64,000 nucleotides of DNA from Altericroceibacterium endophyticum (GCF_009827595.1 NZ_WTYT01000002.1:434001-498000); one strand, 5' to 3'; numbered from the stretch's first letter, positions 17,295-27,749 are shown. Numbers and translations: made by a program. Notes: generated from the sequence alone by a model not told the origin.

Positions 17295-19774
17295 ATTTTG
17301 GGTTCCTTTTCGGAGAGCGGGCGCAGGTCTTCCCGGCCGGGCGCCGCCAGAGGGGTTTCGGATGTGGGAAGAAGATCGATCGCCCAGGCGCAGCCGCGGT
17401 GGCGCAGCCATTCGGCGGCAAAGGCGGACGCTCCGTGGGTCTCGGTGATCTCGGCGATGCGGAGCTGGTCGGCTTTCGACGAAGCGGCGGCGAAGGCGAG
17501 CGCAACCTCGCCCATTCCCAGTTCGAACAGCCGGTTGCCGCGCCTCGACTGGCAGTAATAATCGCGCTTGGGCGTCGCCCGGCTCAATATCTCGATCTGG
17601 CGGGCATTGAGCCCGAACCGCTCGTAGATCGCCGCGATCTGCGGCTCGGCCCCGCGCTCGTTCGGCAGGAAGATGCGCGTCGGACAGCTTTCAATGATGG
17701 CCGGCGCAATGCTCGACGTCTCGATATCGGCGAGGCTCTGCGTGGCGAACACGACGCTGGCGTTCTTCTTGCGCAGCGTCTTCAGCCATTCGCGCAGCTG
17801 CGCAGCGAAGGCGGGGCTGTCGAGAACAAGCCAGCCCTCGTCGATGATGATGAGCGTTGGCGAACCGTCGAGCCGGCCTTCGATCCGGTGGAACAAGTAT
17901 GACAAAACGGCGGCGGCCGATCCGGCGCCGACCAGACCCTCGGTCTCGAAGGCCTGAACCGACGCCTTGCCGAGACGCTCAGCCTCGGCATCGAGCAGCC
18001 GGCCCCATGCCCCGCCGATGCAATAGGGCTGAAGCGCCTGCTTCAATTGCTGGCTCTGGAGCAGCACGGACAGGCCGGTGATGGTGCGCTCGCCGATTGG
18101 CGCGGAGGCCAGCGAGCCGAGCGCAGACCAGATATACTCCTTTGCCTGCGGATCGACCGCGACGCCTTCGGAAGCAAGGATCGCCGACAGCCATTCGGCC
18201 GCCCATGCGCGCTCTGCCGGATTGTCGATCCGCGCGAGCGGCTGGAGCTGCACGCCTTCGCCAGCTTCGTCGGCGAGCATTCCGCCGAGATCCTGCCAGT
18301 CGCCGCCCATTCCGAGCGCGGCGGCGCGGATGCTGCCGCCGAAATCGAAGGCGAAGACCTGGGCATTCTCATAGCGGCGGAACTGCATCGCCATCAGCGC
18401 GAGCAGCACAGACTTGCCGGCGCCGGTCGGCCCGACGATCAGCGTGTGGCCGACATCGCCGACATGAAGGGAAAACCGGAACGGGGTCGAGCCTTCGGTC
18501 TTGCCGTAGAGCAAGGGGGGAGCGCCGAAATGCTCGTCCCGTTCCGGCCCCGCCCATACTGCTGACAGGGGGATCAGGTGGGCGAGATTGATGGTCGAAA
18601 TCGGAGGTTGGCGAACATTGGCATAGGTGTGGCCGGGCAGGCTTCCAAACCATGCCTCGATGGCGTTCATGGCTTCGGGGATGACGGTGAAGTCCCGACC
18701 CTGGATGACCTTCTCGACCAGCCGCAGCTTCTCAGCGGCGATGGCGGGATCGCGGTCCCACACCGTTACGCTCGCGGTGACATAGGCCATGCCGGCATAG
18801 TCGGCGCCCAGCTCCTGCAGGGCAGTGTCTGCGTCAGCCGCTTTGTTCGAGGCGTCGCTGTCGTGCAGCGTCGAAGCCTCGTTGGTCATGATCTCCTTCA
18901 GGATCGCTGCGACCGATTTGCGTTTGGCAAACCATTGCCGCCGTATCTTCGTGAGCAGCCTGGTCGCATCGCTCTTGTCGAGCATGATGGCGCGGGTGGA
19001 CCAGCGATAGTCGAAGGCGAGGCGATTGAGTTCGTCGAGCAGGCCGGGAAAGGTCGCGCTCGGAAAGCTGGTGACGGTCAGCGTGCGCAGATGATGCTCG
19101 CCCAGCTTCGGTTCGAGCCCGCCGGTGAGTGGCTCGTCGGCGAGCAGCGCGTCGAGATGCATCGGAGTTTCCGGCACACGCACGCGCTGGCGCCGGGTGG
19201 AGATCGTGCTGTGGAGGTAGGTCAGCGTTTCGGCATCATCGAGCCAGCGGACCTCCGGCACGAAGCCTTCGACCAGATTGAGGATGCGGTCGCTACGATC
19301 GGTGAAGCTCTTGAGCAGTTCCCAGGGATCGACACCGCTGGTAGATCGGCCCTCATAGAGCCAGCTCTCGGCTCGTGCCGCTTCCTCTGCGGGCGGCATC
19401 CACAAGAGCGTTAGGCAATACCGGCTCTCAAAATGCGATCCCTCTTCCCGGAACTGCTCACGCCGTTCCATGTCAACCAGCGCCGAGACCGGATCGGGAA
19501 AATGGCTGTCTGGATAATCGAGCGCAGGCCTGCGCTGCGCCTCGACGAAGATCGCCCAGCCCGAACCGAGGCGCCGAAGCGCGTTGTTCAATCGTGCCGT
19601 CGTCGCCACCAGCTCGGCGGGTGTGGCGCTATCCAGATCAGGGCCGCGGAAACGGGCCGTGCGCTGAAAGCTGCCGTCCTTGTTGAGCACGACTCCTTCG
19701 CCGACCAGCGCCGCCCAGGGCAGGAAGTCGGCCAGATGCGCGGCCTTGCTGCGATATTCGCGCAAGCTCATCAT
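17291..19774 (-). CDS. trbE: TrbE, VirB4-like conjugation ATPase
   Basis: About 827 residues from ATG 19774 (MMSLREYRSKAAHLADFLPW). The CagE/VirB4 N-terminal domain is followed by a RecA-like domain with Walker A GPTGAGKS near residues 447-454 and Walker B LIIIDEGW near 642-649. It powers pilus assembly and substrate passage at the inner membrane. Start ATG overlaps the trbD stop region (4 bases). Confidence 0.95.
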   Translation of the reverse strand: MMSLREYRSKAAHLADFLPWAALVGEGVVLNKDGSFQRTARFRGPDLDSATPAELVATTARLNNALRRLGSGWAIFVEAQRRPALDYPDSHFPDPVSALVDMERREQFREEGSHFESRYCLTLLWMPPAEEAARAESWLYEGRSTSGVDPWELLKSFTDRSDRILNLVEGFVPEVRWLDDAETLTYLHSTISTRRQRVRVPETPMHLDALLADEPLTGGLEPKLGEHHLRTLTVTSFPSATFPGLLDELNRLAFDYRWSTRAIMLDKSDATRLLTKIRRQWFAKRKSVAAILKEIMTNEASTLHDSDASNKAADADTALQELGADYAGMAYVTASVTVWDRDPAIAAEKLRLVEKVIQGRDFTVIPEAMNAIEAWFGSLPGHTYANVRQPPISTINLAHLIPLSAVWAGPERDEHFGAPPLLYGKTEGSTPFRFSLHVGDVGHTLIVGPTGAGKSVLLALMAMQFRRYENAQVFAFDFGGSIRAAALGMGGDWQDLGGMLADEAGEGVQLQPLARIDNPAERAWAAEWLSAILASEGVAVDPQAKEYIWSALGSLASAPIGERTITGLSVLLQSQQLKQALQPYCIGGAWGRLLDAEAERLGKASVQAFETEGLVGAGSAAAVLSYLFHRIEGRLDGSPTLIIIDEGWLVLDSPAFAAQLREWLKTLRKKNASVVFATQSLADIETSSIAPAIIESCPTRIFLPNERGAEPQIAAIYERFGLNARQIEILSRATPKRDYYCQSRRGNRLFELGMGEVALAFAAASSKADQLRIAEITETHGASAFAAEWLRHRGCAWAIDLLPTSETPLAAPGREDLRPLSEKEPKI

Positions 19775-20040
19775 GGCTGCATCCAGGTTGGATAGCGTAG
19801 GTGCCGGCGTGCTACGTCGACGAACTGCGGATCGTGCCGTGCGGCCCAGACGCTTAGCGCGTGGCCAATGATCCAGATGACGATGCCTGCGATCCACAGG
19901 CGCAGGCCGAGGCCGATTGCGCCCGCCAGCGTTCCATTAACGATGGCGAGCGCGCGCGGCGCGCCGCCCAACAGGATCGGTTCGGTCAATGCACGGTGGA
20001 CCGGCGCATGGTAGCCCGGGATCGGCTCACCGCTTTCCAT
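19771..20040 (-). CDS. trbD: TrbD, VirB3-like membrane protein
   Basis: 89 residues from ATG 20040 (MESGEPIPGYHAPVHRALTE). A hydrophobic hairpin (IVNGTLAGAIGLGLRLWIAG then IVIWIIGHALSVW) and the ending DPQFVDVARRHLRYPTWMQP are typical of TrbD. It anchors the TrbE ATPase to the membrane complex. The longer upstream frame overlaps trbC and is not used. Confidence 0.92.
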   Translation of the reverse strand: MESGEPIPGYHAPVHRALTEPILLGGAPRALAIVNGTLAGAIGLGLRLWIAGIVIWIIGHALSVWAARHDPQFVDVARRHLRYPTWMQP

Positions 20041-20372
20041 CACACCAGCGCTCCACCGCCGAAGCTGAAGAACGACAGGAAGAAGCTCGATGCGGCAAAG
20101 GCGATCGACAGGCCGAACACGATCTGGATGAGTCGGCGCGCGCCGCCCGACGTGTCGCCGAACGCCAGCGTCAGGCCGGTGATGATGATGATCATCACTG
20201 CGATGATCTTCGCCACCGGGCCTTCGATAGACTCGAGGATGGACTGAAGCGGCGCTTCCCACGGCATCGACGACCCGCCGGCGTGAGCCGGAACGGCGAT
20301 AGTCAGCGCAAGAAAGCCGGCGGTCGCTGCGAGCATGGCGCGGTCAGCGCCATGTCTGAGGGTATGGTTCAT
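20040..20372 (-). CDS. trbC: TrbC, pilin (VirB2-like)
   Basis: 110 residues with a long signal peptide (LAATAGFLALTIAVPAHAGG) and two membrane helices (IAVMIIIITGLTLAFG; VFGLSIAFAASSFFLSFFSF). This is the conjugative pilin precursor, which in RP4-type systems is cyclised by TraF, a homologue of which is encoded at 37294-37851. Overlaps trbB and trbD ends by a few bases. Confidence 0.92.
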   Translation of the reverse strand: MNHTLRHGADRAMLAATAGFLALTIAVPAHAGGSSMPWEAPLQSILESIEGPVAKIIAVMIIIITGLTLAFGDTSGGARRLIQIVFGLSIAFAASSFFLSFFSFGGGALV

Positions 20373-21355
20373 TGGGGATCTCCAAGGTTAGGGGATGCGA
20401 GAGAACTCAGGCGGTAATCGCCGGTGGCGGGGTCGAGCCCTTCGACGCGGGCCAGTTCGGCCAAGCGGCGGCCATGACCGTCGCGGACGAGGACAGCGAC
20501 GAGGTCAATGGTCTCGGCGAGCAATGCGCGCGGGACTGTAACCACGGCCTCCTGGATAAGCTGCTCCATGCGCCGCAGCGCACCGAGCGCGGTGCCGGCA
20601 TGGATGGTGCCAATCCCGCCGGGATGGCCGGTGCCCCAGGCTTTCAGAAGATCGAGCGCTTCGGCGCCGCGTACCTCGCCGATGGGGATGCGATCGGGGC
20701 GCAGGCGTAGCGACGAGCGGACAAGATCGGATAGCGAGGCAATGCCATCCTTCGTTCGCATGGCGACGAGATTTTGCGCGGCACACTGCAATTCGCGTGT
20801 GTCTTCGATCAGAACGATGCGGTCGGTGGTCTTGGCAACTTCGGCAAGCAGCGCATTGACCAGTGTGGTCTTGCCGCTGCCCGTGCCGCCCGCGACGAGA
20901 ATGTTGGCACGCGTCGCAACGCCCTCGCGCAGCACCTTGGCTTCGCCCGCCGACATGATCCCGGCCTCCCCATAATCGTCGAGCGTGAAGACGGCGACGG
21001 CGGGCTTGCGGATCGCAAAAGCTGGTGCGGCGACGACTGGCGGTAGCAGACCCTCGAAACGTTCGCCGCCTTCGGGCAGTTCTGCTGAGACGCGAGGACA
21101 CCTTGCATGGACTTCGACGCCGACATGGTGTGCCACGAGGCGGACGATCCGTTCGCCATCTGCCGCACCAAGCGTCATGCCGGTATCGCTGATTCCTGCG
21201 CCGAGCTTATCGAGCCACAACCGTCCGTCCGGGTTCAGCATCACCTCGATCACAGCCGGATCTTCGAGCCAGGACGCGATCGATGGCCCAAGCGCCGTGC
21301 GCAGCATCCGTGCACCGCGCATGTTCGCTTCGGATCGGATCGATTGGACGGTCAA
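20369..21355 (-). CDS. trbB: TrbB, VirB11-like ATPase
   Basis: 328 residues. Start is probably TTG at 21355 ([18 protein letters not shown]), with an agggg ribosome site 7 bases upstream. Walker [11 protein letters not shown] lies near residues 155-164, followed by LIEDTREL (Asp box) and [12 protein letters not shown] (Walker B/His box region). It is the hexameric traffic ATPase switching the machine between pilus making and DNA transfer. In related ICEs it directly follows copG; here about 10 kb of copper genes separates them. Confidence 0.94.
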   Translation of the reverse strand: MTVQSIRSEANMRGARMLRTALGPSIASWLEDPAVIEVMLNPDGRLWLDKLGAGISDTGMTLGAADGERIVRLVAHHVGVEVHARCPRVSAELPEGGERFEGLLPPVVAAPAFAIRKPAVAVFTLDDYGEAGIMSAGEAKVLREGVATRANILVAGGTGSGKTTLVNALLAEVAKTTDRIVLIEDTRELQCAAQNLVAMRTKDGIASLSDLVRSSLRLRPDRIPIGEVRGAEALDLLKAWGTGHPGGIGTIHAGTALGALRRMEQLIQEAVVTVPRALLAETIDLVAVLVRDGHGRRLAELARVEGLDPATGDYRLSSLASPNLGDPQ

Positions 21356-21767
21356 GGTTCGGCCCCTGTAAGCGTGCCGGGCGAACTGCCGCCCGGCTGT
21401 CGGGGCACATCAAGAGAGCCAGAAAAGGCCCGCGCGCAACAGAATGTTGGCGACGTAGTACAGGCGGCGGCTGTTACTTACGCAGGACGAATTTGCGTTC
21501 GCTATGAGCGCTTCAGTTCAATGAGTTGTTCGCAGATTTGGCGAATCATTCACTGGCGGTTTTTGAGGCGAGTTGCTGACTGACGAGTTTCAGGTGGCGA
21601 ATGAGCAAAGCGGACCTTTCGCGTTTGGCGAAAGCTGAGCCGGAAGGAGACTGTCTGCTTTTGACTGCCAAGCGCAGTATGCTGCCCATTCGGATGCGAA
21701 CTGCCGCGAATTGTCGGCTCGTCGTTTCTCGTAGCTGCTTGGCGCATTCCTATTTGCTGCACCTAGC
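21356..21767. other. Intergenic: trbB leader and left edge of the copper cargo
   Basis: About 410 bases without a convincing gene. A perfect 8-bp hairpin, GCCGGGCG (21376-21383) and CGCCCGGC (21390-21397), sits 21 bases upstream of the trbB start. It could be a terminator of incoming transcription or a leader structure. The rest is lower-complexity intergenic sequence with no clear repeat matching the other cargo edge (31494-31710). Confidence 0.55.
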
Positions 21768-23099
21768 TTACACCTGTTTTCGCAGGAAAAGATGTTCTCC
21801 GATGAAGACAACGGCGATCCCCAGTGCGGCATAGAGGACGATCATCGCGTCACTCTGCAACTTAGTCCAGGTGAAGGCTCCCAGGACGACCAGATCAGCC
21901 GCCAGTGCTGCCAGCAGGATCTCGGCGCGCGCCCCGATCTCCTTGCGCAGGTTCCGCAGCACGCCCCAATGCACGAGCATGTCCATGACCAGGTAGAAGA
22001 AAACCCCTAGGGCAGCGATACGGGAAAGGTCGAACAGGACGGCCAGGACCCCGGCAACCACCACTGTATAGACCAACAGGTGGCTGCGCAGGCTGCCTTT
22101 CATCCCGAAGTGGCTGTGCGGGATCATCTTCATCTCGGTGAGCATTGTCAGCATGCGGGATACGGCGAACACGCTCGCCACGACGCCGGAAGCGGTGGCG
22201 GTAACAGCGATCACAATCGTGAACCAGAACCCGACGCGGCCAAGCGCGGGTTCGGCAGCAGCCGCCAGCGAGTAATCGCGTGCCGCCACGATTTCGTCGA
22301 TGCCAAGGCTCGCTCCCACTGCAGCTGCAACGAGAAGGTAAGTCACGACGCAGATGCCGATGGCGATCATGATCGTGCGCCCGACATTGCGGTGCGGGTC
22401 AACGATCTCGCCGCCGCTGTTTGTGATCGTCGTGAAGCCCTTGAATGCAAGGATCGAGAAGGCGACGGACGCAACCATACGTTCCCATCCGAATTGGCCT
22501 ATCGGCTCGGCAAAGGCTCCACCCGAAAGCCCGCTCACCCAGAGCGCGGCGATGGCGAAGACCGCGATACCGCCAATCTTGATCGCAGACATGACGATCG
22601 AGACCATGCTCACCGAGCGATTGCCCGAAGCATTAACGAGATAGGCGAACACGATCAGCGCCAGGGCCAGTGCCGACTGCAGCAGGCCATTGTCCTGCAT
22701 CTCTAAGGGACGCAGCGCGTAGGTGGCAAATGTGCGCGCGACGAGGCTTTCATTGATCACCATTGAAAGCGCCATAAGCAGCGAAGCCGCAGCGGCTACG
22801 GTGCCAGGGCCGTATGCCTTCTGCAGGATCATCGCGATGCCGCCTGACGAAGGCCAGGCGTTGGACATCTTTATGTAGCTGTAGGCGGCCAGCGCAGTGA
22901 CGATGGCACCGGCGATGAATGACAGCGGGAACAATGGTCCGGCGAGTTCGGCGATCTGTCCGGTGAGGGCGAATATACCCGCGCCGATCATCACGCCGGT
23001 GCCCATGGCGACAGCGCCGCCGAGCGTTATGCTTTCCTTCTCTTCCGATCCGCTGTGTGAATGCTCACCAGCACTGTGGCTTTGGTGTTCGTCCGTCAC
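21768..23099 (-). CDS. APC-family permease with His-rich N-terminus
   Basis: 443 residues. The N-terminus ([19 protein letters not shown]) is His-rich. TM1 has the amino acid/polyamine/organocation signature [16 protein letters not shown], and about twelve membrane spans follow. Family members carry amino acids or polyamines. The His-rich head and GTG start overlapping the Cu-ATPase stop suggest it works with copper export, perhaps by moving a copper-chelating amino acid, but that is inference. It is the last gene of the minus-strand copper operon. Confidence 0.8.
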   Translation of the reverse strand: MTDEHQSHSAGEHSHSGSEEKESITLGGAVAMGTGVMIGAGIFALTGQIAELAGPLFPLSFIAGAIVTALAAYSYIKMSNAWPSSGGIAMILQKAYGPGTVAAAASLLMALSMVINESLVARTFATYALRPLEMQDNGLLQSALALALIVFAYLVNASGNRSVSMVSIVMSAIKIGGIAVFAIAALWVSGLSGGAFAEPIGQFGWERMVASVAFSILAFKGFTTITNSGGEIVDPHRNVGRTIMIAIGICVVTYLLVAAAVGASLGIDEIVAARDYSLAAAAEPALGRVGFWFTIVIAVTATASGVVASVFAVSRMLTMLTEMKMIPHSHFGMKGSLRSHLLVYTVVVAGVLAVLFDLSRIAALGVFFYLVMDMLVHWGVLRNLRKEIGARAEILLAALAADLVVLGAFTWTKLQSDAMIVLYAALGIAVVFIGEHLFLRKQV

Positions 23100-25315
23100 A
23101 GGTTTGTTGTCCGCAACCGCAGGGAGTTGAGGACCACAGAGATCGAAGACGCACTCATCGCAAAGGCAGCAAACATCGGACTGATGAGCATGCCCATGAC
23201 CGGATAAAGCACCCCCGCGGCAACGGGCACGCCGGCAGCATTGTAGATCAGAGCAAAGAACAGGTTTTGCCGGATGTTGCCCATGGTCGCCTGGGCAAGT
23301 CGGCGGGCGCGAACAATCCCGTCGAGATTGCCCTTCACCAGAGTGATGCCCGCGCTTTCGATCGCAACATCCGCGCCGGTGCCCATGGCGATGCCGACAT
23401 CGGCTTGTGCCAGTGCCGGGGCATCGTTCACCCCGTCGCCTGCCATGGCCACCCTGGCCCCGCCATCCTGCAATTCGCGAATAATGCGAGCCTTGTCTTC
23501 GGGCAGGACGTCGGCGCGGATTTCGTCGATGCCGAGCCGTGCGGCAACCGCCCTGGCGGTGCGTTCGTTGTCGCCCGTCGCCATGATGATGCGCAGGCCA
23601 AGCGCGTGCAGTGCCTTGAGCGCGTCAGGGGTGGTTTCCTTAACCGGGTCAGCCACGCTCACGAGTCCGGCAATCGCCCCATCGATCGCTACGAACATCA
23701 CAGTTTCGCCTTCGTCACGGCGCTGGTTGGCCTTTTCGACCAGATCACCGGCGGCCAGGCCAAGGTCTTCGATCATCGCCTTGTTTCCGAGCGCTACCGC
23801 GTGCCCATCGACCTCGCCCTTCACACCCTTCCCGGTGACCGCCTCGAACTCCCTCGCCTCGACCAGGGAGATGCCTCGCTCCTCGGCACCATTCACGATG
23901 GCTTCTGCCAGGGGATGTTCGGAGCCGCGTTCAAGCGATGCGGCCACTCGCAATACTTCCTCTTCATCCTTTCCCGGCTGGGGCAGGACGGCCACAAGCT
24001 TCGGCTTGCCCTCGGTCAGCGTTCCGGTCTTGTCCACGATCAGAGTGTCGATCTTCTCGAACCGTTCCAGCGCTTCGGCGCTCTTGATCAGCACGCCTGC
24101 CTGCGCGCCCCGGCCAGTGGCGGTCATGATCGACATGGGAGTGGCCAGGCCAAGGGCACAGGGACAGGCTATGATCAGCACGGCGACCGCGGCGACCAGG
24201 GCATAGGCCAAGGTGGGTTCTGGTCCCCAGATGGCCCATGCAATGAATGCAAGAACGGCGATACCGATCACCGCCGGGACGAACCAGCCGGCGACCTTGT
24301 CCGCATATTTCTGGATCGGTGCGCGCGAACGCTGCGCGGCTGCAACCATCTCGACGATCTGCGAGAGCATGGTGTCCGATCCAACCCGCTTGGCTTCGAT
24401 CACAAGGCTGCCAGTGCCATTGATCGTGGCCCCGGTAACGGAATCGCCGGCGACCTTCTCGACCGGAACAGGTTCGCCCGTGATCATGCTTTCATCGACG
24501 GACGACCTCCCATCGACGACTTCGCCATCGACCGGAACCTTGTCGCCCGGTCGCACGCGCAGGCGGTCTCCCACATGGACGTGTTCGAGCGGGATCTCCT
24601 CCTCGCTGCCATCAGCGCGGATGACCCGCGCGGTCTTCGCCGCAAGGTCGAGGAGCGCGCGGATCGCCTTGCCGGTACCCTCGCGGGCGCGCAGTTCCAT
24701 GACCTGCCCCAACAGGACCAGCGTCACGATAACCGCTGCTGCTTCAAAATAGACCCCGACATGGCCTTCCGCATCGCGGAAGCCATCAGGGAAAATATCG
24801 GGCGCGATCACCGCGACCACGCTGAACGCATAGGCTGAGACCACACCCATGCCGATCAGCGAGAACATGTTGAGATTGCGCGTGCTGAACGAGTTCCAGC
24901 CCCGGACCAGGAAGGGCCATCCGCACCACAGCACCACAGGCGTGCCGAGGACCAGCTCGATCCAGACGGTGGTGCGTTCCCCAAAGACCTCGCGAATGCT
25001 GGAGAGTCCGACCAGCGGCCCCATGGTCAGGACCAGCAAGGGGACAGTCAAAATCGCGCCAACCCAGAAGCGGTGCGTGAAATCAACGAGTTCGGGATTG
25101 GGACCTTCCTCGACCATTGTGGCCGATTCCAGTTCCAGCCCCATGCCGCATATCGGGCAGGAACCCTGTTGCGTCTGCCTGACCTCAGGGTGCATGGGGC
25201 AAGTGTATACCGTTCCTTCGTATCCTTCGGGGACGATGTCATAACGCCCGTCGCTTGGAGCATCTTTGTCAGCTTGATGACTGCAATGCCCGGCGTGTTC
25301 GTGATCGTGGGCCAT
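23096..25315 (-). CDS. Copper-type P1B ATPase with N-terminal YHS-like metal-binding domain
   Basis: 739 residues from the ATG at 25315 ([14 protein letters not shown]), preceded by gaggag. The N-terminus has a His-rich stretch and a small metal-binding module, YTCPMHPEV near 37-45 and [10 protein letters not shown] near 52-61. Eight membrane spans include the ion-binding CPC ([13 protein letters not shown], near 380-392). The phosphorylation site DKTGT lies near residue 427, and TGD and [10 protein letters not shown] follow. This pattern fits Cu(I)/Ag(I)-exporting PIB-1 ATPases with the heavy-metal-binding domain seen in SilP/CopF-like pumps. The longer upstream frame lacks a ribosome site. 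Confidence 0.92.
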   Translation of the reverse strand: MAHDHEHAGHCSHQADKDAPSDGRYDIVPEGYEGTVYTCPMHPEVRQTQQGSCPICGMGLELESATMVEEGPNPELVDFTHRFWVGAILTVPLLVLTMGPLVGLSSIREVFGERTTVWIELVLGTPVVLWCGWPFLVRGWNSFSTRNLNMFSLIGMGVVSAYAFSVVAVIAPDIFPDGFRDAEGHVGVYFEAAAVIVTLVLLGQVMELRAREGTGKAIRALLDLAAKTARVIRADGSEEEIPLEHVHVGDRLRVRPGDKVPVDGEVVDGRSSVDESMITGEPVPVEKVAGDSVTGATINGTGSLVIEAKRVGSDTMLSQIVEMVAAAQRSRAPIQKYADKVAGWFVPAVIGIAVLAFIAWAIWGPEPTLAYALVAAVAVLIIACPCALGLATPMSIMTATGRGAQAGVLIKSAEALERFEKIDTLIVDKTGTLTEGKPKLVAVLPQPGKDEEEVLRVAASLERGSEHPLAEAIVNGAEERGISLVEAREFEAVTGKGVKGEVDGHAVALGNKAMIEDLGLAAGDLVEKANQRRDEGETVMFVAIDGAIAGLVSVADPVKETTPDALKALHALGLRIIMATGDNERTARAVAARLGIDEIRADVLPEDKARIIRELQDGGARVAMAGDGVNDAPALAQADVGIAMGTGADVAIESAGITLVKGNLDGIVRARRLAQATMGNIRQNLFFALIYNAAGVPVAAGVLYPVMGMLISPMFAAFAMSASSISVVLNSLRLRTTNL

Positions 25316-25344
25316 ATCGGGGAGCTCCTCGACTCCGCGCGGTC

Positions 25345-25617
25345 TCAACCGGCGCGGCGACTGAAATGGTAAAACAACGGCACCAGCAGGATTGCAGCAA
25401 ACCAGCCATAGATGACACTTCCCACGGCTCCGGCGATGAAGCCGGAAGGGGTCAACCACTCGAACCCCGGCAAGAGTGGTGCCCAAGCGCGGTGCATGTG
25501 CATCTGATCAGGCGCCACCATGCCGAAGGCGATGCAGACGAAGTAGGTGATCAGGAGGAACGGGCTTAGCGTCCAGCCCCAGGTCCTGATGCTTTGGCCA
25601 ATTGCGGATTTCGCCAT
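25345..25617 (-). CDS. DUF5676-type small membrane protein
   Basis: 90 residues with two or more membrane spans ([19 protein letters not shown] and [20 protein letters not shown]) and a Met/His loop ([10 protein letters not shown]). It resembles DUF5676 membrane proteins found with copper resistance genes. It lies 29 bases upstream of the Cu-ATPase start and is probably co-transcribed. Role unknown. Confidence 0.75.
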   Translation of the reverse strand: MAKSAIGQSIRTWGWTLSPFLLITYFVCIAFGMVAPDQMHMHRAWAPLLPGFEWLTPSGFIAGAVGSVIYGWFAAILLVPLFYHFSRRAG

Positions 25618-25707
25618 TGTTCTTCTCCTCCTCGATCTGCCTTGGCGGCGTCAGTGACTTGCCTGAACGACCGCTCTGCGGAGAGAGCGAGCGCCGTGAT
25701 CTCATTT

Positions 25708-26124
25708 TCAGGCGCTCGTCCCATGTCCGTCCCCTGAGGACTTAGCTGGGGTGTGGCCTTCGTGGGCCGAATGATCCTGCGAGGCGGGATCGCTCTGGGG
25801 AGCATCTGTCTGACCTTCGGTCGCGCTGGGTTGGGCGGCCTGGCCGTGGCCCATGTGGCCATGGTCCATTTGTCCGTGGTCCATTGCGCCATGCTGCATC
25901 TGGCTGTGATCCATGTTCGCATGGTCCATGTGGCCGTGTTCTATCATCTGGCAGGTCATCGTGCCGTCTTCGCCGCGCATCATCATGCCCTGCATCCGCT
26001 CGCCGTTGTGCATCATTTCGCACATCTGCGGCTGTTCGGCTTCAGCAGGTGTATCTTGGTCTTGCGCTGCAAGCGGTCCAGCAAACATGCTTGTTGCAGC
26101 CAGTGCCACAATCAATCGCTTCAT
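25708..26124 (-). CDS. Met/His-rich periplasmic copper-binding protein
   Basis: 138 residues from ATG 26124 (MKRLIVALAATSMFAGPLAA), chosen because an aaggag site lies 7 bases upstream; ATG 26130 is the alternative. After the signal peptide come a Met-rich block (CEMMHNGERMQGMMMRG) and a repeated HMDH/MDHGxM array, then a His/Pro/Ser tail. Such low-complexity Met/His proteins bind Cu(I)/Cu(II) in the periplasm as sponge or chaperone. The same repeat style occurs in CopA and CopB of this cluster. Confidence 0.8.
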   Translation of the reverse strand: MKRLIVALAATSMFAGPLAAQDQDTPAEAEQPQMCEMMHNGERMQGMMMRGEDGTMTCQMIEHGHMDHANMDHSQMQHGAMDHGQMDHGHMGHGQAAQPSATEGQTDAPQSDPASQDHSAHEGHTPAKSSGDGHGTSA

Positions 26125-26142
26125 GGTCATTCTCCTTCGGTT

Positions 26143-26607
26143 CTATTCGTAACTGGCAAACACGCTGCGGCCGGCGCTGCCGAAAGCGATCACCTGGTAG
26201 GGTTGCGTGCGATCACCCATCTCCATCCCAGGCGAGCCGATCGGCATTCCGGGAACCGCGAGACCTTCAACGCCCTCCGGTCGCTCGCGCAGGAGGCGGG
26301 CAATATCCGGCGCCGGGACGTGACCTTCGATGACATATCCATCGACCATCATGGTGTGACATGACCGCAAATCGACCGGCACACCTTCGCGGTCCTTGAT
26401 CGCGCCCATGTCCGATCGCTCTTCCACTGCGATCTCTGCCTGCATGCCCGCATGGACATGATCGGCCCACTCTTCGCAGCACCCGCAATTCGGATCACGG
26501 AACATCGAGTAGCTCGCCGCTTGGGCAGCATTGGAGCAGGCCGCGAGCGCCATCAGCAGGACAGGGGCCATTGATCGACGCAGTGATATGATGGGTGAAA
26601 GTGTCAT
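26143..26607 (-). CDS. DUF411 metal-binding protein
   Basis: 154 residues with an exported N-terminus (LLMALAACSNAAQA) and the DUF411 pattern: FRDPNCGCCEEWADH (Cys-x-Cys-Cys), SCHTMMVDGYVIEGHVPA, and GLAVPGMPIGSPGMEMG. DUF411 proteins are common beside copper and mercury resistance genes and are thought to bind copper in the periplasm. A ggag ribosome site precedes the ATG at 26607. Part of the minus-strand copper operon. Confidence 0.88.
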   Translation of the reverse strand: MTLSPIISLRRSMAPVLLMALAACSNAAQAASYSMFRDPNCGCCEEWADHVHAGMQAEIAVEERSDMGAIKDREGVPVDLRSCHTMMVDGYVIEGHVPAPDIARLLRERPEGVEGLAVPGMPIGSPGMEMGDRTQPYQVIAFGSAGRSVFASYE

Positions 26608-26628
26608 GGGAAGTATCTCCAGTTCTAT

Positions 26629-27348
26629 TCAGCGCAGGCCGAGGTGGTTGGGGCCGAACACCATTTCTCCGCCGAGGTAACCCTGGACGACGATAGCGAC
26701 CGCAAGAACGAGCAGGACCACCCGGAGCGCGGTTCTGCGTTCGCTTCGGAACGCGAGCCATGTGGCTAGTATCGCCAGTGCGGCGATCGCGGTCCCGTTC
26801 CAGCGGTGTAGGCCAAGTGTCTCTGATCGGTCGGAAAGCCGCCAGCCTCCCGCAGTCCATCCCAAGAGCGCAGCGACTACGGCACCGGCCGCGCCACCGG
26901 CAACGAGGAAGCGAGAGGTCACCTCCAGGCCAGTGGAGGGGCGCGCCAGCAACATGAGTTCGGCGATTGCTGCGGCCAGCAACAATGCGATCGGGAAATG
27001 CGCGGCGACCGGGTGGAGCCGCCCAAGCACGTCGCTCGCAGACGTGGCGCGGTTTTCTGCAATTGCCAGTTCCATCGCCTGCTCCGGCGTCAGACTCGCC
27101 TCGGCTGGCGCAACTGCAGGAGCGTCTTCGCCATCGTGCTGGCCCAGCATGTCGGTATCGGGATGATCGTCTCCGGCATGGTGATCCGCATCAGCGTCGT
27201 GCCCCATCTCCATCTGCACCATTTCGGCATCAGTCATGTCCTGCTGATGTTCTTCGTGGGCACTGACAGGAGTTGCCAATGCAATCGAGAGGCCAATTGC
27301 CATTACAGGCAGGAGCAGTCGTCGGAATCGTGCGATCATGTTTGCCAT
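26629..27348 (-). CDS. DUF2231-like membrane protein of the copper operon
   Basis: About 239 residues from ATG 27348, with a signal peptide (LPVMAIGLSIALATPVSA), an acidic His-rich stretch (HEEHQQDMTDAE; HDADADHHAGDDHPD), then four membrane spans starting RLHPVAAHFPIALLLAAAIAE. The HPxxxHFPIAL pattern resembles DUF2231. The end GYLGGEMVFGPNHLGL is conserved in such proteins. It may bind or move electrons or copper; no reaction can be assigned. First gene of the minus copper operon. Confidence 0.65.
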   Translation of the reverse strand: MANMIARFRRLLLPVMAIGLSIALATPVSAHEEHQQDMTDAEMVQMEMGHDADADHHAGDDHPDTDMLGQHDGEDAPAVAPAEASLTPEQAMELAIAENRATSASDVLGRLHPVAAHFPIALLLAAAIAELMLLARPSTGLEVTSRFLVAGGAAGAVVAALLGWTAGGWRLSDRSETLGLHRWNGTAIAALAILATWLAFRSERRTALRVVLLVLAVAIVVQGYLGGEMVFGPNHLGLR

Positions 27349-27464
27349 CCATTGGCCAGGCGAGATAACCAGTCCTACGAATGACGAGCCGCCAACCCTC
27401 AAGAAAAATTGAGGGGCGCTGCGCGAGCATGCGTATGTCTGGGCAAACACGGAAAGAATTGCAT
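27349..27464. promoter_or_regulatory. Divergent copper promoter region with inverted repeat
   Basis: This 116-bp gap separates the two divergent copper operons. It contains the perfect inverted repeat CCCTCAA (27396-27402) and TTGAGGG (27409-27415) around GAAAAA, a candidate operator. Promoters for the ECF sigma factor encoded at 28193 are likely here, but I cannot assign -35/-10 boxes with confidence. Confidence 0.5.
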
Positions 27465-27749
27465 ATGCACCATGACGATCATCTGGACAGGGCGCTCAAG
27501 TCCCTCGGCAATGTCGCAGCGCCCTCGTTGTCGGGCGACTTCATGGATGGCGTGTGGCTGCGAGCCGGGCAGATGGAGCAGGCTGCGGGCCAGCGCCGCC
27601 GCCTGGCGCTGATGGCTGGCATGGCATTTATCGGGCTGGGAACGGGAATAGGCATAGTGCAGGCTCCTGCCTCGGCCGAGCCTGCCAGCTATCAATTGAT
27701 TGACGGGGCCGATCTCTCCCCGTCTGCACTTCTTCATGTCGAACCATGA
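27465..27749 (+). CDS. Small single-span membrane protein, probable anti-sigma factor (CnrY-like position)
   Basis: 94 residues from ATG 27465, with ggaaag upstream. A cytoplasmic amphipathic N-terminus (HHDDHLDRALKSLGNVAAP) is followed by one membrane span (LALMAGMAFIGLGTGIGIV) and a short periplasmic tail. In the cnrYXH system of Cupriavidus, CnrY is a small single-span anti-sigma protein encoded beside the sensor CnrX and sigma factor CnrH. Gene order, size and topology here match, although sequence identity to CnrY is not evident. The stop overlaps the next start. Confidence 0.6.
   Translation: MHHDDHLDRALKSLGNVAAPSLSGDFMDGVWLRAGQMEQAAGQRRRLALMAGMAFIGLGTGIGIVQAPASAEPASYQLIDGADLSPSALLHVEP

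Noticed and set aside
18578-19414. Plus-strand open frame
   Set aside because: Antisense to trbE.
24213-24752. Plus-strand frame opposite the Cu-ATPase
   Set aside because: Shadow of the ATPase; no ribosome site or domain.
25800-25960. A short tandem repeat that might be a CRISPR or satellite
   Set aside because: The repetition is codon-level MDH/HMDH coding repeats of the Met/His-rich copper protein.
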